Of a stretch of DNA of 36,246 nucleotides, positions 1-7,639 are shown piece after piece; the stretch's first letter is position 1, and each line of letters begins with the position of its first letter. Origin of the DNA: an uncultured Prevotella sp. GTDB lineage: Bacteria; Bacteroidota; Bacteroidia; Bacteroidales; Bacteroidaceae. Made by a program: the position numbers and the translations under genes. The notes beneath the pieces are model-generated. The model did no database searches. It worked only from the letters and a program-made list of their open reading frames with translations, and was not told where the DNA came from. Where the stretch lies: positions 1 through 36,246 of the forward strand of contig CAJOPT010000017.1 in the NCBI GenBank assembly GCA_905236455.1. Direction: 5' to 3'.

Positions 1-1158
1 AATCCTCTTGCTTACGCTTCCGTCTGCCTTGCGGATGATACCTATTCCCTTGTATCCACGCCCTGTGATTTGACCATCGGGAGAATAGCATTCCTCAGCA
101 AGTGCGTCGGCGCAATCTATATTCCTGACAGCAGTAGTCTCTATAGGCACGATCTCCTTGAAGTCACACCAGCAAGGTGTCGATGACTTGTACAGCTCCA
201 ACAGTTCCGCAGGAACATGCAGCGTCGCCTCTTTATAGAAGTAGTCGCCGAAAGGGAGTATGGAATTGGTGGGAAGTGTCTCGGAATAGGAATACACATC
301 TTTCAAGTTATTACAGCTGAAGACGAATCCATGCTCAACCTCCAAGACACTGGCAGGTATCGTCAGCTCATACAAGTTCTGCAGAGCGGAAAACGCACTA
401 ATTCTGATATTGGTAACACTCTCCGGTATCCTCGTAATTGTCGTGGCTGTGAAAAGCCTGTTGGATGCGGTCTCAATGATGCCGTTGCAATTGTCGCGGG
501 AGTCGTATACGGGATTGCCCTCATCCACAGTGACCTGCACTAAGTTTTCCGTCGCCTCCAGAATAGAGCCTCCCAAGTATGTCACGCCGGCAGGGATATG
601 CAGTGTGCGAAGACTATGGCAGCCAGCTAAAGCGTTAGCGTATATCTTCGTAAGGCTTTCAGGAAGGTTGATGGACTCCAGCTCATAGCAATACTTAAAC
701 GCCGCCACGCCGATGCTTTTCACGCCTTCGGGTATATTGACAGCTTTCAGGTGCTCGCAGGACTGGAATGCTTCCCGCTCAATTGTCTCAAGACTCTCCG
801 GGAGGGTGATGGAGGTTATTCCCGTACAGCCGTCGAAGGCGTTATCGCTAATGACGCGTATCGTCTCAGGAAGGGTTATGGAGGTCAGCCCGGTACATGA
901 CTCAAAGGCATCTTTCCCGATCTCTGTCACGGTATATGTCTCACCGTCATACTCAATGGTCTTAGGGACGACAATATCACCTGTATATTCAGGCGTAGGC
1001 AATTTGAGGTTGGTTTTGTTGTTAGGGTATTTCCCAGTGACTGCCGCCTCCATGTTGTCTTTGTCCAGATTATAATAAAAACCGTCTATGTTGACGTCGT
1101 AGGCTTGAACGACGGTTGCCGTCAATACCATCAGGAGCATGAATAATATTTTTTTCAT
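1..1158 (-). CDS. BspA-like leucine-rich repeat surface protein (3' end cut by window)
   Basis: The reading frame opens at 1158 and runs without a stop through 386 codons to the window edge. It starts with a Sec signal peptide (MKKILFMLLMVLTATVVQA). Repeats of the LRR_5/BspA type follow, with units such as AFESCTGLTSITLPETI and AFQSCEHLKAVNIPEGV spaced by about 23 residues, roughly from residue 75 to 300. The last visible residues (YSPDGQITGRGYKGIGIIRK, then ADGSVSKRI) match the C-terminal tail common on Prevotella secreted proteins, so probably only a few residues are missing. Family members are surface or secreted proteins linked to adhesion; that role is inferred here. It follows the peptidase gene on the same strand after a 184-bp gap, so it may have its own promoter, but I found no good one. 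Confidence 0.88.
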   Translation of the reverse strand, partial: MKKILFMLLMVLTATVVQAYDVNIDGFYYNLDKDNMEAAVTGKYPNNKTNLKLPTPEYTGDIVVPKTIEYDGETYTVTEIGKDAFESCTGLTSITLPETIRVISDNAFDGCTGITSITLPESLETIEREAFQSCEHLKAVNIPEGVKSIGVAAFKYCYELESINLPESLTKIYANALAGCHSLRTLHIPAGVTYLGGSILEATENLVQVTVDEGNPVYDSRDNCNGIIETASNRLFTATTITRIPESVTNIRISAFSALQNLYELTIPASVLEVEHGFVFSCNNLKDVYSYSETLPTNSILPFGDYFYKEATLHVPAELLELYKSSTPCWCDFKEIVPIETTAVRNIDCADALAEECYSPDGQITGRGYKGIGIIRKADGSVSKRI

Positions 1159-1342
1159 ATACAATAACTTTTATATGTTAATACTTAATAACCGCCGCAA
1201 TATTAAGACTTTTATTTCATTCCCGCAAGCTTTTTGCCGAAAAATAGTTCACACTTTGGAAATGAGGGAAAATCCCACTTGTAAAATCCGCTGTATTAGT
1301 GCGATTAAATCATGAGATTTCCCCTTTTGCTGTCTTAGGCAA

Positions 1343-3871
1343 CTAACTTTTTATATATGTCTTAGTTGAGACCAACTCATTGTTTTGCAACAAGTGTATT
1401 AATATGATACCTTGATAGGACGATGGTATTGGCACTGAACCACTTGAGCTGCCTGTCGGGAAGACATATTCAATAGTGTCTATATTCGTATCCGTGACAA
1501 AATATAACCGCGCTACGGTTGGGTCAACCACGGGGTCTGCCAAGGTAATTGTCATCTCAGAGGTTGACGGATAGTAGATGGCTCTCAATATACGGTTGGG
1601 AGAAATCTGGGTACTGTCAGATTCTGACACCCATTCTATCTGATAGGTTCTTCCCCCGATTATTTCACCAGTAGCCTCGTCTCTTTGAACAAGGTCAAAC
1701 ACATAGTTTTGGGTAGAATCCACATCATTTGTCAGGAATTCAAGACCGACTTTTATACTGTCGCTTGTGTAAGGACTTAACACAATATTACTTATCCTGC
1801 TACTGTCTGTAACCAAGAACAGCTTCCTGTTATTCTCAAAGCTTTGGACTATTCCTTCTCCACTTTCACCGCCATTGTGCCAGGAAGTATAAAGGCTGTC
1901 GCCAAGCTCAACGGAAATCTTGGCCTTTGTAAAGTCAAAGTCTTCATCTGAATCCAAATGTAACTCCATGGAACGGACACTGAACGTATCCCTGTCTGCA
2001 CAAAGGAGACACTCTTTTGGAATTACCGTGTAATTATCATTTTTCTTTTTGATTTTTATTAACGACTTGCTCTTTTGGGCGATATTCTTCTTTTTTGCCA
2101 CAGTTATAATATCTTTGCTGTTGTGCGGAAGGAGGGTGCTGTCTTCATATTCGACATCATTAACCATTGCAAGAATGGAGAGTTCATAGTACTCACCGTT
2201 ATTGAGTTTATTCGAAATAACTGGAGGAATTGTAAAACTGACTTGCACCAGTGTGCTGTCACCTGCGGGAATATTGCCGTCTAAAGGTATCGGTGTAAGG
2301 AATCCACCTGTTGCATCACTTAACGAATAGATCTGATCTCTGGTAATGTTAAGGTTGGAGGCAGCCCAATATACATGAAGATACTTGTTTCTTGTAGTAT
2401 AGGCTTTCGTGCCTCTGTTATGTATGCGTACATAAACAAATGCCGGCACATCGGAAGGGTGCGACACCAGTTCCTGATGTGTTTGAAACACGTATCCGTC
2501 ATCATTATTTCTAAGAAATATATCAGGACTGTTCCAATATTTAGCAAGGCGGGTATCAAATTTATTATACGGTTCAACGCCTGTGTCATCCTTTGCGTCA
2601 CGGATATACAGGTCAACACCCTCCGGGATATAGTCAAAAGCGAGGTCATCACCGGTTGACGCCACCTCGGAGCTGTATTGAGGAGTCTCATCACGAGTGT
2701 CATGTGACTGAGCATAGCTGAATGCCTCTCGCATGGTAGTAAAGCCGTTACAGTTCAAGTCACCGGCAACAGCTACCGAGTCCGGTGTCATTCCGTTCAT
2801 CGCACACGTCCAGTGATAGACGAACTCATCGTAAGGAATGCTGTCACATGCCCAGGAGGGTTCATCATCCGCACATGCGGTCATTATAACGCGGCCAGGT
2901 CCCTCAAGATTATCCACAAATCCTCCAGAGAAGCATTGTCCGAGTACCACGCTTATAGAGCCGGCATTTATGTCATCAAGCATATCCGCAAGTGCGGTGT
3001 CATACAGTCTCTGATAGCCCCACAAACAAATATATGATGCCCCGGCATTGTTGCTATATCCTCCGTGATCCATAACAAAGACAAACAGATGGTCATCCTC
3101 TGTCAGGGTAGAGGCAAGAGAGTTAAAAACCGCGCTGACATTTGCCAAAGTGGCGGAATACTGGATATCATCAGTCCCGTCAAAATCCAAGTCCAATGGC
3201 TGCGAGACATATCCGCTCCAGTCTGCCTTTAGCATGTCTGAGCCAGTGTCCGTACCGTCAGACATCAGAAGGGAAATATTGCTTTTTGGCACAAGGTATT
3301 TATTGACCAATGTCTGGTAAATGAACGAGCAGTCATTCCAATAACGCTCGTAATTTGCGGCGGGGCTGACTCCTCCGCTTATGATTACGGCATAGGTATG
3401 CTGGGCGGCACTTAAGCCATTTGTTCCTATTTGTGATGGAATCGAGACAGGAACATGTGGTTTCATGTTGGCTTTGTCGCTGTACAAGTTCCGCCCGCGC
3501 AACAGTACATAGGAATAGCCTGTAGGTGGCAGAGTTAAAGGTGTTCGCTCAAATACAATAGCATCCTTGATAAGCGTTTTTCCAACTTCATACATAGAAC
3601 AGGAATGACACCACCCTTTTTGAGGTTCCTCGTCCACAAAGATGAACCAAGAATCCTGAGAGCCACCATTCTGTGTCTCTGCACTATACAGATAAATGGA
3701 GTCTGTCGCTATTCCCCGTGACGCACAGTCATTAAGAACGGTATACATAGCCTTTTTTAAATTTACAATTGTATCAAATATACCGCCAGGCAGTTGTCCA
3801 AATGATGGTATGCAAAACAGAATTCCAACTAATAAAAGAAAAACATTCTGCATTTGTTTCTGATGTTTCAT
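1343..3871 (-). CDS. Secreted clan CD (legumain/C13-like) cysteine peptidase
   Basis: 842 residues with an N-terminal signal peptide (hydrophobic stretch about 9-24, cleavage near SFGQ). The region from about 158 to 360 follows the legumain/caspase fold: a YAVIISGG strand, then FVFVMDHGG with candidate catalytic His269, then VVLGQCFSGGF with candidate Cys313, then RVIMTACADDEPSW. A D-x-N-x-N-G loop at about 371-377 resembles a calcium-binding EF-hand loop. The long C-terminal part is beta-rich and ends in a module of about 80 residues (IPSSYQGIILIHLLQNNE, then LVSTKTYIKS). That tail resembles the sorting or adhesion tails of Bacteroidota secreted proteins and also the small protein encoded just upstream. 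The gene lies 26 bp after the DUF3244-like gene and probably shares its promoter. The peptidase call is good; subfamily (C13 versus other clan CD) and substrate are unknown. Confidence 0.72.
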   Translation of the reverse strand: MKHQKQMQNVFLLLVGILFCIPSFGQLPGGIFDTIVNLKKAMYTVLNDCASRGIATDSIYLYSAETQNGGSQDSWFIFVDEEPQKGWCHSCSMYEVGKTLIKDAIVFERTPLTLPPTGYSYVLLRGRNLYSDKANMKPHVPVSIPSQIGTNGLSAAQHTYAVIISGGVSPAANYERYWNDCSFIYQTLVNKYLVPKSNISLLMSDGTDTGSDMLKADWSGYVSQPLDLDFDGTDDIQYSATLANVSAVFNSLASTLTEDDHLFVFVMDHGGYSNNAGASYICLWGYQRLYDTALADMLDDINAGSISVVLGQCFSGGFVDNLEGPGRVIMTACADDEPSWACDSIPYDEFVYHWTCAMNGMTPDSVAVAGDLNCNGFTTMREAFSYAQSHDTRDETPQYSSEVASTGDDLAFDYIPEGVDLYIRDAKDDTGVEPYNKFDTRLAKYWNSPDIFLRNNDDGYVFQTHQELVSHPSDVPAFVYVRIHNRGTKAYTTRNKYLHVYWAASNLNITRDQIYSLSDATGGFLTPIPLDGNIPAGDSTLVQVSFTIPPVISNKLNNGEYYELSILAMVNDVEYEDSTLLPHNSKDIITVAKKKNIAQKSKSLIKIKKKNDNYTVIPKECLLCADRDTFSVRSMELHLDSDEDFDFTKAKISVELGDSLYTSWHNGGESGEGIVQSFENNRKLFLVTDSSRISNIVLSPYTSDSIKVGLEFLTNDVDSTQNYVFDLVQRDEATGEIIGGRTYQIEWVSESDSTQISPNRILRAIYYPSTSEMTITLADPVVDPTVARLYFVTDTNIDTIEYVFPTGSSSGSVPIPSSYQGIILIHLLQNNELVSTKTYIKS

Positions 3872-3897
3872 AATAATTACCTTTTTTAGCGATGATT

Positions 3898-4281
3898 TTA
3901 TAATTCAATCTCTCCCTCGAAGATAAAGGTGTCTGTCTCTAACTTCAGGATATACGTGCCTGAGAGTGATGATGGAAGCACGACGGTACTTACAGAACTG
4001 GGCACACTGGTCTGATAAACCTCGGTTTCATCGGTATCCTCCACTACCAGAGTATAGTCTGCATGACTGCTTACTATATATAAGGTATAGCCATCAAGGT
4101 AAACCTCCGGTGGCTGTACCGGGGACTTGGGGTAATTTGGTCCAGGATACGTCGGGTCTATTATCGGAGAAATCATGCATGCAGTCAGATAAATCCTCTC
4201 TCCATGAGGAATAAAATCTTGTGCGGAAACATAAATATATGCCCCACATGCGAATAGCAACGTTAAAATAATCTTTTTCAT
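3898..4281 (-). CDS. Small secreted DUF3244-like protein
   Basis: 127 residues starting at the ATG at 4281, which gives a clean signal peptide (MKKIILTLLFACGAYIYVSA, cut before QDF). An in-frame upstream ATG at 4353 would add an unlikely extension and lies above the promoter. The mature part has a proline-rich stretch (PTYPGPNYPKSPVQPPEV) and then a compact beta-sandwich pattern: LDGYTLYIVSS, YTLVVEDTDETEVYQ, VVLPSSLSGTYILKLE, FEGEIEL. This matches the DUF3244 pattern of small secreted Bacteroidota proteins, whose function is not established. It is the first gene of a unit with the clan CD peptidase 26 bp downstream. Its fold pattern resembles the C-terminal module of that peptidase, so it could be a partner, inhibitor or competitor for that domain; this is inference. 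Confidence 0.7.
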   Translation of the reverse strand: MKKIILTLLFACGAYIYVSAQDFIPHGERIYLTACMISPIIDPTYPGPNYPKSPVQPPEVYLDGYTLYIVSSHADYTLVVEDTDETEVYQTSVPSSVSTVVLPSSLSGTYILKLETDTFIFEGEIEL

Positions 4282-4305
4282 TTCATATTTGTATTTTGTA
4301 CGGCA

Positions 4306-4338
4306 CAAAATTACAATATAAAAGTAAAACACACCAAA
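4306..4338 (-). promoter_or_regulatory. Sigma-ABfr promoter of the DUF3244-peptidase unit
   Basis: Read on the minus strand, TTGG (4334-4337), 20 nt, then TAATTTTG (4306-4313) matches the Bacteroidota -33/-7 consensus. Transcription would start near 4300, giving a leader of about 20 nt before the ATG at 4281. This supports the shorter start of that gene. Confidence 0.6.
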
Positions 4339-4344
4339 CAAAAT

Positions 4345-4364
4345 AGTTTGCAAAAGTTTGCAAA
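4345..4364 (-). promoter_or_regulatory. Tandem 10-bp direct repeat, candidate operator
   Basis: Two perfect copies of AGTTTGCAAA (plus-strand reading) lie head to tail at 4345-4354 and 4355-4364. Each contains the palindrome TTTGCAAA. They sit 7 bp above the -33 box of the DUF3244-peptidase promoter, the usual place for an activator site, and the 10-bp period puts both copies on one face of the helix. The adjacent gene (4400-6145) encodes a regulator with a C-terminal DNA-binding domain. That it binds here is inference. Confidence 0.4.
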
Positions 4365-4399
4365 ATGAAACGGGTTTTATATTCTAAACAGGTGTTTAC

Positions 4400-6145
4400 T
4401 CAGATTTTATATAAATAATCACAGAATTCATCGGTAGAGCATTCATAACCTAAAATCTTCTTTGCCATACGTCTTCTCTGGGAGCTGACAGAGGCAACCT
4501 TATAAAAAGTCAGTGCGGCTATTTCTGACGGCTTGAAGTGAAGACGGAACAAAATGCAGGTATCGTATTCCTCCGTCTTCAAAGAGTGCCCGACAACCAG
4601 TCTCGCATAAAATTCCGGATATTCCCGATTAATCATCTCACGCAAGTCATGCCATTCCTTGGCGGTTATCTTTAATGAGGGGTTGTCAATGCTGTCACGG
4701 AATCTCCTGTATACAGATGTCTCAGTTAGCCTCCTGTCTAATTTCACCCTGCTTATGCGTCCCAGCTTCTTTGACTGCTCAGAAATCTTCTTTTTCAACA
4801 ATTCGACCTCCTCCTGTTTCTTCGCAATATTGGAAGTATATTCTGATTCCTTTTGACCCATCAAAGACAACAGCTCCCTCTTTGCATAGTCATGGCAGGA
4901 GATTACATATTCAAGCTCTTTCTTTACATTTTCATACCTTCTTTCTTTTTCTTTCTTATAGAAAAGAACTGTCGCATACATTAAGGCAATCGCGACAACA
5001 AAGCAAAGCAATATGAACATGCTCAGCTTTTCAGAATGCTCAGCTTTCAACTCCATCTCGTCCGCAATCGCTCTGCTTCTGTCATAGTTGTACATAGCCT
5101 GCATGCGTTCCAATGTGGAAGAGGTGTTTTCAAGGAAAATACTGTCATTGTAATCTGCACTTAGTTCGGCATATTTTGCCAAGGAGTCCTTGTCTCCACA
5201 TACGCTATAGACTTTACGCAATCCCTCATAAGCCGCATGGATATCATTAAATCCGCTGCCTGTTCTCTGCAATTTACGAAAATAATGTTCTGCACTGTCC
5301 AGATGGTTTGTCCCTATATAATAAATACCCTTGAAATAATAGTATAGCTCCTTACCCTTGACAATGTCGCCTTTGTCCCAAAAACCAGACTTCTGTTCGT
5401 AAATCTCCATGTCTTTTCCTGCGTCTTCAAACTTCCCCTGCGACAGCTCCGAATAGATTACCGTACTAAGTGACGCGGCTGCCAAGTCTTCATAACCATT
5501 ATTGATAGCTAAATCAAACACCTCTTTTGAGTTTATAATGACAGAATCCGATAATCCTGACATTTTGTAATAGTCTGTGTATTTACTACGGAATATCAGA
5601 TAAGACAAGGTGTCCTTGGATAGCAGGGCATACCGGCAAGCATGGTGTAGAGCCTGTTTTTGGCGTTTTGGCATAAATTGATGTGCAAACAGACTAGCCA
5701 TCTGTCCGTAAATCCTGCTCAGCCGCCTGTAGTCGCAATCGGAGCTTGTCGTGTCGGCGTGGTCTATGGCGTCATGGAAGGCTTGGAGTGCCTGGGGAGC
5801 CTCTCCCATGTCGCTGTAGGTACGCCCCAGGAGATAGTAGGCAAGCATACGCTCGTTGGCGGTGCCGTGGTCGTCGTAGTACTCCGCCACCTGCCGCATG
5901 AGGGAGTCCTCATGAAGGGTGGAGTCAAGGAGGTTGTCCGCCTGTATGCGTGTCAGGTGGTAGCGCATGAGCTGGCTGCGGGAGAGTCCTGACAGCTGCG
6001 GACGAAGGCTGTCAAGGATGCCTCTCGCCTCGGCAGGCAGAGAGTCGGCAAGGCTCTGCGCCCTGTCGAGCCGCCATGCCGTCTGCCTGTCGGTGCAGGC
6101 GAGGCAGAGCGCAAGAAGTAGTGCTATATATACCAGTTTCCTCAT
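4400..6145 (-). CDS. Membrane-anchored TPR lipoprotein regulator with C-terminal HTH
   Basis: 581 residues if started at the ATG at 6145, which yields a lipoprotein signal (MRKLVYIALLLALCLAC). Residues about 20-350 form TPR-like helical repeats (for example YYLLGRTYSDMGEAPQALQAF). A single transmembrane helix follows (MFILLCFVVAIALMYATVLF, about 375-395), then a charged coiled coil, then a C-terminal domain ending FKPSEIAALTFYKVASVSSQ-RRRM that reads as a LuxR/response-regulator-like helix-turn-helix. Such proteins are common in Prevotella and Bacteroides and are thought to couple a periplasmic signal to transcription. The gene starts 30 bp after the CxxCH lipoprotein gene and ends 62 bp above the operator-like repeat. 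The 5' part (about 5690-6145) is much richer in GC than the rest. Function is inferred from architecture. Confidence 0.72.
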   Translation of the reverse strand: MRKLVYIALLLALCLACTDRQTAWRLDRAQSLADSLPAEARGILDSLRPQLSGLSRSQLMRYHLTRIQADNLLDSTLHEDSLMRQVAEYYDDHGTANERMLAYYLLGRTYSDMGEAPQALQAFHDAIDHADTTSSDCDYRRLSRIYGQMASLFAHQFMPKRQKQALHHACRYALLSKDTLSYLIFRSKYTDYYKMSGLSDSVIINSKEVFDLAINNGYEDLAAASLSTVIYSELSQGKFEDAGKDMEIYEQKSGFWDKGDIVKGKELYYYFKGIYYIGTNHLDSAEHYFRKLQRTGSGFNDIHAAYEGLRKVYSVCGDKDSLAKYAELSADYNDSIFLENTSSTLERMQAMYNYDRSRAIADEMELKAEHSEKLSMFILLCFVVAIALMYATVLFYKKEKERRYENVKKELEYVISCHDYAKRELLSLMGQKESEYTSNIAKKQEEVELLKKKISEQSKKLGRISRVKLDRRLTETSVYRRFRDSIDNPSLKITAKEWHDLREMINREYPEFYARLVVGHSLKTEEYDTCILFRLHFKPSEIAALTFYKVASVSSQRRRMAKKILGYECSTDEFCDYLYKI

Positions 6146-6175
6146 AAGTTCGGCAGTCGAAGATATAAGGCACAC

Positions 6176-7639
6176 CTATTTTGTCTCTACCCTTTTGTCT
6201 GACAATATCTCCTCACCAGCCATCATTGCGTCAAACTCCACTTTCCTACTTGTAAAGTCAGGTGTATTAAAAGAATAGAATGTGCGATCGTAATACTCAC
6301 GCGGATGACGCTGCGGAAGTAAGAAAGGCTTAGTGGCATGTCCCTTGTCATCAATAGAAGAGAAATAAAGGCGGCTATATAGCCCGTCGTCTCTTCGGCT
6401 TGTGAAGACTATCCAATGCGAGTTGACGTTCCAGTTGTGATAACTGTCCGCACGCATACTGTTTATCTCATCTAACGGACGAGCCTCACCTGTACGTAAG
6501 TCGAGCAGCCACTGCTCACTCTCCTCATGCCATATAGAGAAATAGCCATAATCCATCAGCGTAAAGAGGATATACTTGCCATCATACGAAGGACGAGGCC
6601 ATGTAAGGCTCTTTCCCTTTGCCACGGCATTGAAGAGCGTATCGACTTTCGTTCCGAACCTGCCATGCTCCGGGTCGAACGCAATGCTACAGAGGTTATA
6701 CTTCTCGTCCTTGTACTCTAATGGATAACTCTTTTGAAAGCAAGTCATAAAATAAAGAGTCCGTCCATCAGGAGAGAAGACAGGAACATTCTCTGACCAG
6801 TCTTTTGTCATGACAAGTGAGTCACGGATAGTCTCATGAGTCTCCACATTATAAACAAAGATATCAGATGAGAGGTCGAAGACTTCTATGCGCTCCTCTG
6901 GTGTGACATGGAATCCCTGACGAGTCTGGTTGGTTGAGAAGGCACAATACTTTCCAGACGGATGCCAGTAAGGATAAACCATAGAGCCGCCTAACAAGTC
7001 ACTCTTTGCCTTCAGCCACTCGCGCTGTCCGTCTTTCTGGATCATTGTCGCTCCGTGGGAGCCTCTGACATGAAAGACAAATCTGTCAGGATTGGTACGG
7101 TTGCTTGTGTGGCAGTTGACACACATTCCAGGTGCCTGTGTATTCTCAATAATCGCCGACTCATCAAAAGTTGCCAGATCACGCTGGTAGAGTCCCATGT
7201 GGCTATACACCTCATAGCCCGGAGCTACACGCCGATAGGTGACTCCCCACTCCTCAAGTGGATACGTACTGACATCTATCGTGAAATCCTTATATTGCAC
7301 CCATGCTCCTTGTTTTTCCTCACATACGGTAACTGTCAGCTTCCCTCCTTTATTCTGCTCCAACAAATCATGCCAGTCGTCAATGTCAAAGTCTGTCTCC
7401 ACACCATTAGAATGAATCTCACCACCTTTGGAACCCTTTACCACGACATCCATACATTCTACATCGGCAGCCATAGTGAAGTTGAGCGGTGCTACCCCAA
7501 GCGGAACGGCAACACCCACATAGTCGGGAAATATCTTCGGTGTTTGATTTAACTGCTTAGCATCGTGTACTGCCGAGCCACATGAAGACAAAAGGCACAC
7601 AACAGATATTAAAAACACTATTTTCCTTATCATCATCAT
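6176..7639 (-). CDS. TolB/PD40-like beta-propeller lipoprotein with CxxCH motif (copy A)
   Basis: About 487 residues. It starts at a run of three ATGs (7639, 7636, 7633); the first overlaps the upstream stop as ATGA, indicating translational coupling. The lipoprotein signal ends LLSSC. An N-terminal domain contains PDYVGVAVPLGVAPLNF. A CVNCH motif (bases 7109-7123, about residue 173), identical in form to a c-type haem attachment site, follows, then TSNRTNP. Residues about 215-487 carry PD40 propeller blades (YWHPSGKYCAFS, VFSPDGRTLYFMT, WPRPSYDGKYILFT, HNWNVNSHWIVFTS). Its paralogue at 10101-11576 shares all of these features. Proteins like this are sometimes called cytochrome c or TolB-like proteins. 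Haem binding is plausible but not proven; the CxxCH could also bind metal or form a disulfide. It is probably attached to a membrane facing the periplasm. Confidence 0.75.
   Translation of the reverse strand: MMMIRKIVFLISVVCLLSSCGSAVHDAKQLNQTPKIFPDYVGVAVPLGVAPLNFTMAADVECMDVVVKGSKGGEIHSNGVETDFDIDDWHDLLEQNKGGKLTVTVCEEKQGAWVQYKDFTIDVSTYPLEEWGVTYRRVAPGYEVYSHMGLYQRDLATFDESAIIENTQAPGMCVNCHTSNRTNPDRFVFHVRGSHGATMIQKDGQREWLKAKSDLLGGSMVYPYWHPSGKYCAFSTNQTRQGFHVTPEERIEVFDLSSDIFVYNVETHETIRDSLVMTKDWSENVPVFSPDGRTLYFMTCFQKSYPLEYKDEKYNLCSIAFDPEHGRFGTKVDTLFNAVAKGKSLTWPRPSYDGKYILFTLMDYGYFSIWHEESEQWLLDLRTGEARPLDEINSMRADSYHNWNVNSHWIVFTSRRDDGLYSRLYFSSIDDKGHATKPFLLPQRHPREYYDRTFYSFNTPDFTSRKVEFDAMMAGEEILSDKRVETK

Noticed and set aside
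217..1075. Three overlapping plus-strand open frames of 92-120 codons
   Set aside because: They are antisense to a continuous 386-codon minus-strand frame with a signal peptide and clear BspA leucine-rich repeats; their products have no recognisable features.
1159..1342. Promoter for the BspA-like gene (TTGC, 19 nt, TAATATTG)
   Set aside because: Both boxes deviate from the consensus; too weak to list as a feature.
5660..6278. Plus-strand frames of 103-110 codons in the GC-rich part of the TPR regulator
   Set aside because: These are shadow frames favoured by high GC; the minus strand has the lipoprotein signal and TPR pattern.
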